This document shows positions 9,112 to 19,494 of a stretch of DNA of 64,000 nt, piece after piece. Made by a program: the position numbers and the translations under genes. The stretch covers positions 62,001 to 126,000 of the forward strand of contig JAJZDX010000010.1 in assembly GCA_021805865.1 (NCBI GenBank), in the 5' to 3' direction. The stretch is from Pseudomonadota bacterium. Lineage in GTDB: Bacteria > Pseudomonadota > Gammaproteobacteria > Steroidobacterales > Steroidobacteraceae. The notes beneath the pieces were generated by a model. That model worked only from the letters and a program-made list of their open reading frames with translations. It ran no database searches and was not told where the DNA came from. The stretch's first letter is position 1, and each line of letters opens with the position of its first letter.

Positions 9112-10488
9112 TTAGAGAGGGTGTGTGTCGCGGGCCGGAAGCTGCACGGCGACGCGACCCTCTCCAGGCAGAAAGCGCGCGTCGCCGCCGTGGCTGCGCG
9201 CCACTTGACGCACGATGGCCAGTCCCAGCCCGGAGCCCGGGGTTTGGGGGCTCAGCCGGTGGAAGCGCTCGAAGATGGACTCCTCCTGGCCGGCCGGCAC
9301 ACCCGGGCCCCCATCGGCAACCTCGATCGTGATCGCACCGGAGCCGGATGCCGGGGGAAGGATTCGCGCGGTGACGGCGCCCTGGCCGTGCACGAGCGCG
9401 TTGTCGAGCAGATTGCGGACCATGTCGCGAAGGTCTTCCGCCCGGCCGCGCAGCGGCACAACGTCCGGCACGTCGACTTCCAGCGGCCGTCCCTGCGCTT
9501 CCATCAGGGGCAGCACCTGCGCCGCCGCCTCACGGACCAGCCGTGACAGGTTGACGGTCGGCAGCTCGGCGCCCTGGCGCTCGTGCGACAGGGACTCCTT
9601 GCGGGCGAGGTCGATGAGCTGATCGACGAGGCGCCCCATTTGGGCGAGCTCGCGCTCGACGGCCGGCCAGTCGGTCGTGCCGGTGAGGCGCGCACGCTGC
9701 AGCCGCAGGTTGAGCACCGCGAGCGGAGTGCGCAGCTCATGAGCCGCATCGGCCGTGAGGCGCCGCTCGACGGCATAGGCGCGGGAAAGCCGCTCGAGCG
9801 CGCCGTTGACGGCCTCGACCAGGGGTTGGACTTCCCGCGGCAGGCCGCCCGAGGAGATGCGCAGGTCCGGCCGGCGCGGACCCACGCGAGCCGCCTCACT
9901 CGAGGCGCGCTCGATGGGTCGCAGGCTCCAGCCGATGATGAGCCAGATCAGGGCGAGGGCGAGCACGGCGAAGATGATGAGCACCGAGATATGCTCCGAG
10001 TCCTCCTCGAACAGGCTGTCGACCAGCGTGGCGCGGCTCATGTCGCGCCGGGCTACGACCACGGTGTTCCCGCCCGGGGCGCGGGCCGCGACGATCGGCT
10101 GCTTGTCGGCTCCCACTCCGATGAACTCCACCGGGCCGACCGCAGCGCGCGCGTCCACCGGAATGTAAGGCAGGGGACGCGGGAGGTTGGCCGACCAGGC
10201 GCGCGGGCGGTGATCGGGCCCGAACACGGTGAACGTGAATTGCCGCGAAGGAGCGGCGTAGACCCGCCGCCAGTCCGCGTGCAGGCGCACCTCGAGGGCG
10301 CCGCCGGGAGCGAAGCGCAGGGCGTCGATCAGCTCACGAGCCTGGTTCTGCAGTGTTCGCGCGTGCAAGCCCTCGAGAATGTCGTGTACCTCGAAGCGGT
10401 ACTCGGCGAAGGAGGCGGCGAGCCCGAGCGTGAACAGCGCGAACATCACCCCGAGCAGGCGCAGCCGCAGGCTGTGCGGGCGGCTCAT
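9112..10488 (-). CDS. Two-component sensor histidine kinase (OmpR partner type)
   Basis: H-box AHELRTPLAVLN, N-box MVRNLLDNALVHG, G-boxes DGGPGVP and GSGLGLAIV; two TM segments; start overlaps the response regulator stop. Confidence 0.95.
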   Translation of the reverse strand: MSRPHSLRLRLLGVMFALFTLGLAASFAEYRFEVHDILEGLHARTLQNQARELIDALRFAPGGALEVRLHADWRRVYAAPSRQFTFTVFGPDHRPRAWSANLPRPLPYIPVDARAAVGPVEFIGVGADKQPIVAARAPGGNTVVVARRDMSRATLVDSLFEEDSEHISVLIIFAVLALALIWLIIGWSLRPIERASSEAARVGPRRPDLRISSGGLPREVQPLVEAVNGALERLSRAYAVERRLTADAAHELRTPLAVLNLRLQRARLTGTTDWPAVERELAQMGRLVDQLIDLARKESLSHERQGAELPTVNLSRLVREAAAQVLPLMEAQGRPLEVDVPDVVPLRGRAEDLRDMVRNLLDNALVHGQGAVTARILPPASGSGAITIEVADGGPGVPAGQEESIFERFHRLSPQTPGSGLGLAIVRQVARSHGGDARFLPGEGRVAVQLPARDTHPL

Positions 10489-11165
10489 GCGCCCCCGGTC
10501 TCCACCAGTCGATAGCCTATGCCCCACTTGGTCTCGATGGCGAGTCGAGCTTCGGCGCCGGCGAGCTTGCGCCGCAGGCGCGAGACCGCCGCCTCGAGCG
10601 CGTTGGCGCTGCCGGCATCCTCGAGCGCGTACAAGCGGTCCTCGAGCCGATCCTTGGTGATCACCCGCCCGGGAACACGCATCAGCTCCTCGAGCAATGC
10701 CGCCTCGCGGCGGGTCAGATCGAGCGGCTTGCCCGACGCCGAAGCCTGCCGCGTGACGGTGTCGAACAGGATGCCCCCGAGCGAGTAGCTGGTCTCGCGC
10801 CGGCTGCCGGCGCGACGCAGCACGGCGCGCAGGCGCGCCTCGAGCTCGAGCAGGTTGAAGGGCTTGACGATGTAGTCGTCGGCGCCGGAGTTCAGGCCCC
10901 GCAGCCGGTCCTCGATGCTGTCACGGGCCGTCACGATGATGGCGGGGAGCTCGGAGTGCAGCTCGCGCAGGGACTCGAGCAGCCGCATCCCGTCGGTATC
11001 GGGCAGTCCCAGGTCGAGCACGACCGCATCCATCCGGGCGATGCGGGCGGCCGAAAGCGCCTGCTCGGCGCGGCCGACCGCATCGACGGCAAAGCCACGC
11101 TCACGCAGGTGATCGGCGATCATCTCGCGGATCGCCTGGTGGTCTTCGACCAGCAACACTCTCAT
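10485..11165 (-). CDS. OmpR-family response regulator
   Basis: Receiver LLVEDHQAIREMI...VVLDLGLPDTDG...KPFNLLELEAR plus winged-helix C-terminus. Confidence 0.96.
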   Translation of the reverse strand: MRVLLVEDHQAIREMIADHLRERGFAVDAVGRAEQALSAARIARMDAVVLDLGLPDTDGMRLLESLRELHSELPAIIVTARDSIEDRLRGLNSGADDYIVKPFNLLELEARLRAVLRRAGSRRETSYSLGGILFDTVTRQASASGKPLDLTRREAALLEELMRVPGRVITKDRLEDRLYALEDAGSANALEAAVSRLRRKLAGAEARLAIETKWGIGYRLVETGGA

Positions 11166-11281
11166 CGATCAAGTCCGACGTCGTCACCTTTTCGCGCAGG
11201 CTTGATATTATTCCCCATCCGTGACGGGCCGTTGCCCGGGATCGTGCCAGTGGCCCGGACGCCGTCCCTGCGCCCGCGCAA

Positions 11282-11306
11282 GTCCGGGGGTATCCGGCCC
11301 TGTCCG
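11282..11306. promoter_or_regulatory. Putative response-regulator box: three TCCG half-sites at 10-bp spacing
   Basis: GTCCGGGGGTATCCGGCCCTGTCCG; TCCG at 11283, 11293 and 11303; between the response regulator (-) and TolC/RND operon (+). Confidence 0.5.
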
Positions 11307-11443
11307 ATCGCCCGCGTGACGGCACTGTGACGCTCGTCAGGACTTGGTCAGCAATGCGTGCCAGGATGACCGCCGCCGCCCCGGGGGCGCCGGCGCCCGC
11401 TGGGTATTTCCACTCGCACTTTGTAAGGAGAGACAGGCTACTG

Positions 11444-12898
11444 ATGTCTCGGATTGGAGATTGCGGCCCGACAGCGGCCCGATGGTTTGGCACTGGCCCG
11501 CACCGGGAGCGGGGGGGGCGCTTCGCCCGCAGAGCCGTGGCGAGGGTGGCCGGATGGGCCGCCGCGGCGCTGCTCGGGGGCTGCGCGACCTATCATGCGC
11601 TGCCGCTCGCCAGCGCGCCGAATCTGTCCCCACGGCTCTCCGGATTGCGCACCGAGGTGCCGGCGCTTCGCGCTGGCGCTGCGGCGCGGCGCATCGGCCT
11701 GGACGAGCCCCTGTCCATCGATGACATCGGGATGCTTGCGGTGCTCAACGATCCGGCGCTGCGCTCCGAGCGCGGCTACCTGGGCCTCGCCCAGGCCGCC
11801 CTGCTGCAGGCAACCCTCCTGCCGAATCCCCTGGCCAGTGTCACCTTCGAGCCCTTGCTCTCGCACGGCGTCTCACCCTCCTGGTCTGCCTCCCTCACGG
11901 AGGACGTGGGAGCAATCCTGACGTATCACACCCGCGTGAAATCGGCCCGCTTCGCGCTCGGGCAGGTGAACGCCGACCTGCTCTGGCGGGAGTGGCAGGT
12001 GGCGCAGCAGGCGCGGGTACTGGCGCTCGATCTGTACTGGAACGGCCGCTCGGTCGTGCTCGCCCGCCGCGAGGTCAAGCTCCTCGATCAGGAGGTGCGC
12101 GCGGTCCGCTCGGCCACCGAAGCCCGCGTTCTGGGTCTCCCCGCGCTCGCTCCGCTGCTCGCCGCCCAGGCCTCGGCGGAACAATTCCTCGCTACGGCCG
12201 CTCTCACGCAGCAGCAGGGCTGGCAGCAGCTTGATGCATTGCTCGGACTCACTCCCGGGGTGCGCTTTGCCATTGCCGCGCCCGTGCTGGCGCCGGTGCC
12301 CTCATCACTCGAGCCCCTGATCGCCCGCCTGCCCGAGCGCCGTCCCGACCTGGTGGCGCTCAGACTGGGCTATCGCTCGGCGGATGAGAATGTGCGCACG
12401 GCGATCATCGGCCAGTTCCCCGCCCTGGTGCTCGGTGGCCAGTGGGACCAGGACAACACCAACACGAGCAACGCCGGCCCCACCGCCGCATTCGGTCTGC
12501 CGATCTTCGACCGCAACCAGGGTCAGATCGCCGCCGCACGCGCAACGCGCCGGCTGCTGCACGAGCAGTATCAGTCGCGGCTCGATCAGGCGGCCGGCGC
12601 GGCACAGGCCCTGGTGGCGCGGATCCGCCGGCTCAACCTCGATGTCGGCCGTGCACGCCGTGAGGCGCGTACGGCCGACTCGTTCTCGCGAGCGGCCAGA
12701 AGGGCCTATTCCGAGGACAATCTCGATTCGCGCTCCCTCGTCGACTACGAGACCACCGCGCTGCGGCGCCGGATCGAGGCGAACACGCTCGAGCTGTCCC
12801 TCGGCGAGGCGCACATCGCACTCACGGTCGATCTGGGGCTCGGACTGCCGCGAGCCCGCATTGCCCTGCCCGCACATCCGAGGACATTTGCAGAATGA
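11444..12898 (+). CDS. TolC/OprM-family outer membrane efflux protein (lipoprotein)
   Basis: Lipobox-like AALLGGCATYH; OEP repeats (ERRPDLVALRLGYRSADENVRTA); AAGGAG upstream of ATG. Confidence 0.9.
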   Translation: MSRIGDCGPTAARWFGTGPHRERGGRFARRAVARVAGWAAAALLGGCATYHALPLASAPNLSPRLSGLRTEVPALRAGAAARRIGLDEPLSIDDIGMLAVLNDPALRSERGYLGLAQAALLQATLLPNPLASVTFEPLLSHGVSPSWSASLTEDVGAILTYHTRVKSARFALGQVNADLLWREWQVAQQARVLALDLYWNGRSVVLARREVKLLDQEVRAVRSATEARVLGLPALAPLLAAQASAEQFLATAALTQQQGWQQLDALLGLTPGVRFAIAAPVLAPVPSSLEPLIARLPERRPDLVALRLGYRSADENVRTAIIGQFPALVLGGQWDQDNTNTSNAGPTAAFGLPIFDRNQGQIAAARATRRLLHEQYQSRLDQAAGAAQALVARIRRLNLDVGRARREARTADSFSRAARRAYSEDNLDSRSLVDYETTALRRRIEANTLELSLGEAHIALTVDLGLGLPRARIALPAHPRTFAE

Positions 12899-13950
12899 GC
12901 CGAGCCGCCGCCTGTGCCGCCTGTATCGCGATCAGCCTCGCCGCGCCGTTGGCGCCGGCGTACGCCAAGAGCGCACCGACACCGAGCGTGTTGGTCACCC
13001 TGACGCCGGTCAAGGAGGGCGCCCTTCCGCACGAGGTGATCGGCTACGGCACCGTGGGTCCGAGCAGCGCGGGCCGCAAGACCGTCATGGCGCCGGTGTC
13101 GGCGGTGGTCGGTGACGTGTACGTGCGCCTCGGCGAGGCGGTGTCCCGGGGCGCGCCGCTCGTGCGCCTGGTGCCGAGCCCGCAGACGGCCGCCTCCTAC
13201 GCGCAGGCGCAGTCCGCCCTTCTCGTCGCCCGACACCTGGTGGCGAGCACCCGCACGCTCGTCGCCGAGCATCTGGCGACTGCGCAACAGCTGGCCAACG
13301 CGAGGAAGACGCTGACCGATGCGCGCTCGCAGCTTCGGGCCTTTCAGTCGCTCGGAGCCTCCGGCTCAAACATCGTGCGCGCTCCGTTCTCGGCGATCGT
13401 GACCGCCCTTACGGCGAGCCCCGGTGCGATCGTCGTGCAGGGAACGCCGCTGCTCGATCTGGCCGAGCCCCGCGCGCTGGTGCTCACCGCCGGGGTCGTG
13501 CCGGTTCAGGCGGGGGAAATCAACGCCGACGATCCGGCCCGCGTCACCGTGATCGGCGGGCATCATTCCGTCGCCGCGCGGGTGCTGCTGCGCGGGGAAG
13601 TGGCTCAGTCAGGCTCCGGTCTGGTGCCGATCGAGATCGCGCTGCCGCCGGGGAAATTCCTGCCGGGCGAGATGGCCGAGGCGGCCATCACGACGCGCGA
13701 GGTCCGGGGGTACGTGGTGCCGCACGAGGCGATTCTGGTCGACAACAGCGGCGCCACGTATGTCGTTCAAGCCGTCAATCGCGTTGCGCGCAAAGTGCTC
13801 GTGCACATCCTCGATTCGCACGGTGATCGGAACGTCATCTCCGGGGCGCTCGATGTCCGTGCGCCGCTGGTGCTCACCGGCAATCACCAGCTCAGCGACG
13901 GCATGCGCATCCGGCTCGCCGATCCGGGCCCGCACGGAGTCAAGCGGTGA
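12895..13950 (+). CDS. RND efflux periplasmic adaptor
   Basis: Signal peptide, lipoyl/barrel motifs; translationally coupled (ATGA overlaps) to both neighbours. Confidence 0.9.
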   Translation: MSRAAACAACIAISLAAPLAPAYAKSAPTPSVLVTLTPVKEGALPHEVIGYGTVGPSSAGRKTVMAPVSAVVGDVYVRLGEAVSRGAPLVRLVPSPQTAASYAQAQSALLVARHLVASTRTLVAEHLATAQQLANARKTLTDARSQLRAFQSLGASGSNIVRAPFSAIVTALTASPGAIVVQGTPLLDLAEPRALVLTAGVVPVQAGEINADDPARVTVIGGHHSVAARVLLRGEVAQSGSGLVPIEIALPPGKFLPGEMAEAAITTREVRGYVVPHEAILVDNSGATYVVQAVNRVARKVLVHILDSHGDRNVISGALDVRAPLVLTGNHQLSDGMRIRLADPGPHGVKR

Positions 13951-16900
13951 CCTTTACCGACTGGGTGGAGCGTCACCGTCGCTCGCTTCTGACGGTCGCG
14001 TTCGCCCTCGCTCTCGCGGGTGTCTTTGCGGCGATCACCCTCCCGGTGGGGCTGTTCCCGGTCACGAGTTTCCCGCGCATCCGCATCGAGGTGAGCACCG
14101 GCGCCATGCCGCCGAGGCAGATGCTGATCGATGTGACCGAGCCGCTCGAGCGCGTGGCGCGAGCGGTCCCGGGCGCGGAGGATGTCAGCTCGACCACCTC
14201 GCGGGGATCGGCGCAGATCTACGTCGATTTCCCCTGGGGCTACGACATGAAGGAGGCGCTGCTCGCGGTCGACGCGGCCTTCGCCCAGGAGTTGCCGGCG
14301 CTGCCGAAGGGCACGTCCTACATCATCATCCAGATGAGCCCGGACATCCTGATGCCGTTCGTGTCCTACTCGCTCACCTCGAGCAAGGTCTCGTATGCGG
14401 CGCTCAGGCGGCTGGCCAAGTACCAGATCGTGCCGCTGCTCACCGGCATCCCGGGCGTGCGCCGCGTGGGCGTGCTCGGCGGGAATACTCCGGAGGTGGA
14501 GGTCTCGGTCAATCCGCGCGAGCTTCAGGCCTACGGCCTGACCCTCGCGCAGGTCTCCCAGGCTCTCGCGCAGTCCAACATCATCCGCGCGGTCGGCCGG
14601 CTGCAGGACAACGATCTGCTGTACCTCGCGATCAGCGACAACGCCTTCACCTCGATCCGCTCGGTGCGCAGGGTCGCGCTGCGCGCGGGCCGGGCCGGCA
14701 TCGTCCGCCTCGGCGACATCGCCACGGTCACCATGGGGTCGGTGCCGAGGTGGCTGATAGTCGATGACAATGGCCACCCCGGCGTCAACATCAACGTCTA
14801 TCAGCAAAGCTCCGCCGACTCCCTGAAGCTCGCCGATGAGGTGAGGCAGAAGCTGGCGGCGTTCATGAAGACCGAGCCGCGATCCATTCATCTCGGCAAG
14901 TGGTATGACCAGACCCAGCTCGTGCGCTCCTCGGTCTCGGCGCTCGAGGAGGCGATCCTGATCGGTCTGGTGTTCGCGGGGATGGTGCTGCTCGCGTTCC
15001 TGCGCAACTGGCGGGTGACGCTGGTGGCGATGATCGTGGTGCCGCTGTCGGTGCTGATCACGGTGCTGCTGCTCTCGCTCCTTGGCATGACCTTCAACAT
15101 CATGACCCTCGGCGGCATCGCCGCCGCGATCGGCCTGCTGATCGATGACGTGATCGTGATGGTCGAGCACATCGCCCGCCGCGCGGGCCTGCCCCACATC
15201 GTCAACCCGCATGCGACGGTGCTCGAGGCGGCCAAGGAGTTCTTCGGTCCGCTGCTCGGCTCGAGCCTGGCGACCACCATCATCTTCATCCCGCTCGCGT
15301 TCCTCTCGGGCGTCACCGGAGCGTTCTTCAAGTTCCTCTCCCTCACGGTGGCCTCGGCGCTCATCATTTCCCTGCTGCTGACGGCCTTCACCGTGCCGCT
15401 GCTCGCCCGCAGCCTGATCGACTTCAAGACCTTCAAGGACCCCGCGCACGGCCGGGAGACCTGGCTCACGCGCACCCACGGGCGGATCCTGGGCAGGCTC
15501 TTCGAGCGCCCGCTGTGGCTGGTGCCGGGAATCGCGGTGCTGCTGCTCGTCGGCATCGTGGCCTACACCCACGTCGGCACCGGCTTCCTGCCGAGAATGG
15601 ACGAGGGCGGCTTTGTGCTCAATTACCATACGAAACCCGGCACCTCCCTCATCGAGTCGAACCGGGAGCTGCTCGAGATCGAGGCGATCCTGAAGAGGGA
15701 TCCCTATGTCGTCAGCTTCTCGCGGCGCACCGGCGCCGGGCTGGGTGGTGATCTGAATGCGACCTACGAGGGGGACTTCTTCGTGAGGCTCGTCTCCCCG
15801 TCGAAGCGTCCGGATATCTGGGCCGTGATGGACGAGATCTCGCGCAAGATCGCCGCGCAGGTGCCCGGAGTGCACTTCGACACCGCGCAGCTGATGAGCG
15901 ACATGATCGGCGATCTGGTCGGGAGGCCGCAGCCCGTGGTCGTCGCCCTCACCGCCAAGAACCCCGCGGTGCTGTCCGCGGTTGCGAGGCGGGTGGCCGC
16001 CGCGATCGCCAAGGTGCCGGACATCCAGCCCACCTCGGTCGACAGCGGGGTGAGGCCGGCCGGCGATGCTCTCGAGATCCACATGCACCGCGCGGCGGCG
16101 GCGATGGAGGGCGTGACGGCGCAGGAGGTGGCGAGCCAGCTGCATCATTACCTCTATGGCTCGGTCGTGACCCAGTATCTCGGCGCCGTCCGCCCCGTCG
16201 GCGTGCGGCTCTGGCTCGATCCGCCGCAAAAGAAGATCTACCGCGACGAGCTCGGCAATCTGCCGATCCGATCACCCACCGGGCGGATCATGCGTCTTGC
16301 CACCGTGGCTCAGGTGAGGTTCGTCGCCGGGCAGCCCGAGCTCACCCGCAACAACCTCGCGCAGATCGTGCCCGTGACGGCGCGGATCAGCGGCGGACAC
16401 AGCCTCGGCGCGGCAATCAGGGAGGTGCAAAGAGTGCTTGCGCGGCCGGGGCTGATTCCAAGAGGCGTCTATTACAGCCTCGGCGGACAGTACAAGCAGG
16501 AGCAGGCCGCGGTGCATGGCATGATCAAGGTGTTCGCCGCGGCGCTCGTCGCGGAATTCATCCTGCTCCTGTTCCTGTACGAGCGTTTCTCGCTGCCCAT
16601 CGTCGTCATCGCGAGCTCGGTGTTCTCGACGGGCGCGGTATTCGTCGGCCTGTGGCTGACCGGCGTCGAGCTCAACATCACGGCCATGATGGGCATGGTC
16701 ATGATCGTCGGCATCTCCACCGAGATGGCGATCTTCCTCATCTCCGAGTACCAGGAGCTCGAGAAGACGATGCCGGCGCGGGAAGCGATTCATCAGGCCG
16801 CCCGCAACCGGCTGCGCCCGATCACCATGAGCACGCTCGCCATGATCCTCGCTCTCCTGCCGCTCGGGGCCGCGATCAGCGGCTCCGGCGACCAGATGCT

Positions 16901-17021
16901 GCAGCCGCTCGCCATTGCGATCATCGCCGGCGCGCTGCTCGAGCTGCCGCTGGTGCTGCTCGCGATGCCGGTGATCATCGGGCTCACCGCGCGGCGCTCG
17001 ACCCCGATCGCGCACGAGTGA
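13947..17021 (+). CDS. RND efflux transporter (AcrB/CusA superfamily)
   Basis: 1024 aa; duplicated TM architecture; GGIAAAIGLLIDDVIVMVEHIARR and GMVMIVGISTEMAIFLISEYQ motifs. Confidence 0.95.
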   Translation: MTFTDWVERHRRSLLTVAFALALAGVFAAITLPVGLFPVTSFPRIRIEVSTGAMPPRQMLIDVTEPLERVARAVPGAEDVSSTTSRGSAQIYVDFPWGYDMKEALLAVDAAFAQELPALPKGTSYIIIQMSPDILMPFVSYSLTSSKVSYAALRRLAKYQIVPLLTGIPGVRRVGVLGGNTPEVEVSVNPRELQAYGLTLAQVSQALAQSNIIRAVGRLQDNDLLYLAISDNAFTSIRSVRRVALRAGRAGIVRLGDIATVTMGSVPRWLIVDDNGHPGVNINVYQQSSADSLKLADEVRQKLAAFMKTEPRSIHLGKWYDQTQLVRSSVSALEEAILIGLVFAGMVLLAFLRNWRVTLVAMIVVPLSVLITVLLLSLLGMTFNIMTLGGIAAAIGLLIDDVIVMVEHIARRAGLPHIVNPHATVLEAAKEFFGPLLGSSLATTIIFIPLAFLSGVTGAFFKFLSLTVASALIISLLLTAFTVPLLARSLIDFKTFKDPAHGRETWLTRTHGRILGRLFERPLWLVPGIAVLLLVGIVAYTHVGTGFLPRMDEGGFVLNYHTKPGTSLIESNRELLEIEAILKRDPYVVSFSRRTGAGLGGDLNATYEGDFFVRLVSPSKRPDIWAVMDEISRKIAAQVPGVHFDTAQLMSDMIGDLVGRPQPVVVALTAKNPAVLSAVARRVAAAIAKVPDIQPTSVDSGVRPAGDALEIHMHRAAAAMEGVTAQEVASQLHHYLYGSVVTQYLGAVRPVGVRLWLDPPQKKIYRDELGNLPIRSPTGRIMRLATVAQVRFVAGQPELTRNNLAQIVPVTARISGGHSLGAAIREVQRVLARPGLIPRGVYYSLGGQYKQEQAAVHGMIKVFAAALVAEFILLLFLYERFSLPIVVIASSVFSTGAVFVGLWLTGVELNITAMMGMVMIVGISTEMAIFLISEYQELEKTMPAREAIHQAARNRLRPITMSTLAMILALLPLGAAISGSGDQMLQPLAIAIIAGALLELPLVLLAMPVIIGLTARRSTPIAHE

Positions 17022-17033
17022 TCGTCCGCCGTG

Positions 17034-17945
17034 TCAGCAAGGGCCTGCGCCAGCGCTCCAGCGCCCGGCCGTCTCACCGGCGAGACCCTCGGCCTCGAGC
17101 TTCAGCAGGTGCGCGAGCAGGGATCGCTCGGCGAGCGCATGACGCTCCGCGGGCACGTCGTCGTAGACTCTCGCGACCAGGCAGGCGAGGTCAGATGGGG
17201 TCGAGTCCCTGAGCACCGCGAGCACCTTGGATTCGCGCCGCAGGCGGTGGCGGATGAGGGCGCGCACGGCCTCGCGGGGCTGGGGCATCAGGGTGCCGTG
17301 CCCAGGGGCGAGGCATCGCAGGTCTTCGCCGAGCAGGCGCTCGAGGGAGGCGAGGTAGGCGCCCATGTCGCCGTCGGGCGGATCAATGAGCACCGTGGAG
17401 CCCTGGATCACGTGATCGCCGGTGAACAGCAGCCGCTCTTCCTCGAGCAGGTAACAGAGGTGATTGGAGGCATGCCCCGGGGTGTGGATCACGCGCAGCG
17501 TCAGATCCTTCCCGAGCCTCAGGCGATCCCCGTCGTCGGGCTGGCGAGCGGGTTGGAAGGAGGCGTCCTGCCCGCGCGTCCGGGTGCTCGTGCGCCCGAT
17601 CAGCTCAGCGCCCGTGACCGATTGCAGCGCCAGCGCGCCGGGGGAATGATCCGGGTGAGTATGCGTGACGAGGATGCGCTCGATGCGACCCGGCGCGGCG
17701 GCGAGCATCGCCCGCAGGTGCCGCTCGCCACCCGGCCCGGGGTCGATGATGGTCCAGCGCTCCTCTTCGCCGAGCAGATAGGTATTGGTTCCCGGACCCG
17801 TCATCACGCCGGGGTTGGCGCAGGTGAGCCGCCAGAGCTTCTGCGACAGCCGCACCGGCTCTTCAGGCCGGATCGGGATGCTTTCCGCGCACTCGCTCAT
17901 CACTCTGGAGAGATCCGCTCCGCGCCCGCGCGCCTGGCTGGACAT
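17034..17945 (-). CDS. MBL-fold metallo-hydrolase (LACTB2-like)
   Basis: VTHTHPDHSPGAL metal-binding motif; HTPGHASNHLCYLLEEERLLFTGDHVIQG. Alternative start at 17900. Confidence 0.92.
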   Translation of the reverse strand: MSSQARGRGADLSRVMSECAESIPIRPEEPVRLSQKLWRLTCANPGVMTGPGTNTYLLGEEERWTIIDPGPGGERHLRAMLAAAPGRIERILVTHTHPDHSPGALALQSVTGAELIGRTSTRTRGQDASFQPARQPDDGDRLRLGKDLTLRVIHTPGHASNHLCYLLEEERLLFTGDHVIQGSTVLIDPPDGDMGAYLASLERLLGEDLRCLAPGHGTLMPQPREAVRALIRHRLRRESKVLAVLRDSTPSDLACLVARVYDDVPAERHALAERSLLAHLLKLEAEGLAGETAGRWSAGAGPC

Positions 17946-17956
17946 TGCCGGCCGTC

Positions 17957-19012
17957 TCAGCCCGGCAGGGCCGGATAGTCGGTGTAGCCCGCCGGTCCGC
18001 CGCCGTAGAACAGCTCCGGCCGCGGATCGTTGAGCGGCGCGCCGCTCCTGAAGCGCTCCACCAGGTCCGGATTGGCGATGAAGAGCTTGCCGAAGGCGAC
18101 TGCGTCCGCCTCGCCGCGGTCGATCAGACACTGGGCGCTCGACAGCGTCAGTTTCTCGTTGGCGATGAATACTCCGCCGAAGGCGGCCTTGATCTGCGGG
18201 CCGATCCGTCCGCCTTCCGGGTGCTCGCGCGCGAACAGGAACGCGATCCTGCGGCGGGCCAGCTCCCGCGCCACATGGCCGAAGGTCGCCTCGCGATCGG
18301 AGTCCCCCATGGAATGCGAGTCGCCCCGTGGCGCCAGATGCACCCCGACCCGGCCGGGCCCCCAGATGCCGATCGCCGCGTCGGTCACCTCGAGCAGCAG
18401 CCGGGCGCGGTTTTCCACCGACCCGCCGTAGTCGTCATCCCGGCAGTTGGCGCGGTCCTGCAGGAACTGGTCGAGCAGGTAGCCGTTGGCGCCGTGCAGC
18501 TCGACCCCGTCGAAGCCGGCGCGCTCGGCGTTCTCGGCCCCCCGTGCAAAGGCGGCGATGATCCCAGGGATCTCCTCGCGCTCGAGCGCGCGCGGAACGA
18601 CATAAGGCGTTCTCGGCCTGATGAGGTTCACATGGCCCTCGGGCGCAATGGCGCTCGGGGCGACGGGAAGCTTGCCGTCAAGGAAGAGGGGGTGAGACAC
18701 CCTGCCGACGTGCCACAGCTGCAGGAAGATGCGCCCGCCTCCCGCGTGGACCGCGCCGGTCACCTGGCGCCAGCCCGCCACCTGCTCCTGCGACCAGATG
18801 CCCGGTGTGTCGGCATGGCCCACGCCCATCGGGGTCACCACGGTGGCCTCCGAGATAATGAGGCCCGCCGAGACCCTCTGGCGGTAGTATTCCACCATCA
18901 GCTCGTTGGGCACGCGCCGGCCACCGGCCCGCGAGCGTGTCAGCGGCGCCATGACGATGCGGTTGGGGAGGGTGAGCTCGCCCACGGTGAGCGGATCGAA
19001 CAGGGACGGCAT
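17957..19012 (-). CDS. NADH:flavin oxidoreductase, Old Yellow Enzyme family
   Basis: MPSLFDPLTVGELTLPNRIVMAPLTRSRA...FDGVELHGANGYLLDQFLQDRANCRDDDYGGSVENRARLLLEV. Confidence 0.95.
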   Translation of the reverse strand: MPSLFDPLTVGELTLPNRIVMAPLTRSRAGGRRVPNELMVEYYRQRVSAGLIISEATVVTPMGVGHADTPGIWSQEQVAGWRQVTGAVHAGGGRIFLQLWHVGRVSHPLFLDGKLPVAPSAIAPEGHVNLIRPRTPYVVPRALEREEIPGIIAAFARGAENAERAGFDGVELHGANGYLLDQFLQDRANCRDDDYGGSVENRARLLLEVTDAAIGIWGPGRVGVHLAPRGDSHSMGDSDREATFGHVARELARRRIAFLFAREHPEGGRIGPQIKAAFGGVFIANEKLTLSSAQCLIDRGEADAVAFGKLFIANPDLVERFRSGAPLNDPRPELFYGGGPAGYTDYPALPG

Positions 19013-19062
19013 GGTGGTTTGCAGAAGCTCCGCGTGGAATTCCCGTATTGAACCACGGGGGG

Positions 19063-19449
19063 TCAGGCGCCGCAAAATTCCTCGTGAAGCACGCCGAGTA
19101 CACGCGTAACGAGGCCCGGAGTCAGAGAATAGTACACCGTCTGCGATTGCCGATCCGTGCGCACGACCCCGGCCTTTCGCAGCACCGCGAGGTGCTGGGA
19201 AAGCGCCGATTGGCTGAGCGGCACACGCTCGTTGAGCTGTCCCACCGAGAGAGGTCCCGGCACCAGATGACACAGGATCATCAAGCGCTGCTCGTTGGCG
19301 AGCGCCCGCAGGACGCCGGCCGCCTGGACGCAGTGCGGCTGCATCTCCTGGGCGGCTCGCTCGAGCGCGGACGCAGAGGATGCCTCGCGGCGGCGACTCA
19401 TGGACGTGGCGGACTCGCGGTGGCTGCTCACGACCGAAGTGTAATCCAT
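19063..19449 (-). CDS. ArsR-family repressor with SqrR/BigR-type dithiol signature
   Basis: LRALANEQRLMILCHLVPGPLSVGQLNERVPLSQSALSQHLAVLRKAGVV...VLHEEFCGA; from MDYTSVV the cysteines are C60 and C126, the same 66-residue separation as in BigR and SqrR. GTG start at 19467 possible. Confidence 0.88.
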   Translation of the reverse strand: MDYTSVVSSHRESATSMSRRREASSASALERAAQEMQPHCVQAAGVLRALANEQRLMILCHLVPGPLSVGQLNERVPLSQSALSQHLAVLRKAGVVRTDRQSQTVYYSLTPGLVTRVLGVLHEEFCGA

Positions 19450-19456
19450 ACGCCAC

Positions 19457-19494
19457 TTAATTACCACTTGCTAATTTAGAACACACTAATACAA
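19457..19494. promoter_or_regulatory. AT-rich divergent promoter/operator region of the ArsR regulator
   Basis: taattaccacttgctaatttagaacacactaatacaat; contains CTAA-T-TTAG and TTAG-n6-CTAA inverted half-sites in an otherwise GC-rich window. Confidence 0.5.

Noticed and set aside
13884-16229. 781-aa reverse ORF opposite the RND pump
   Set aside because: Low-complexity, charged composition; the RND gene on the + strand is unambiguous.
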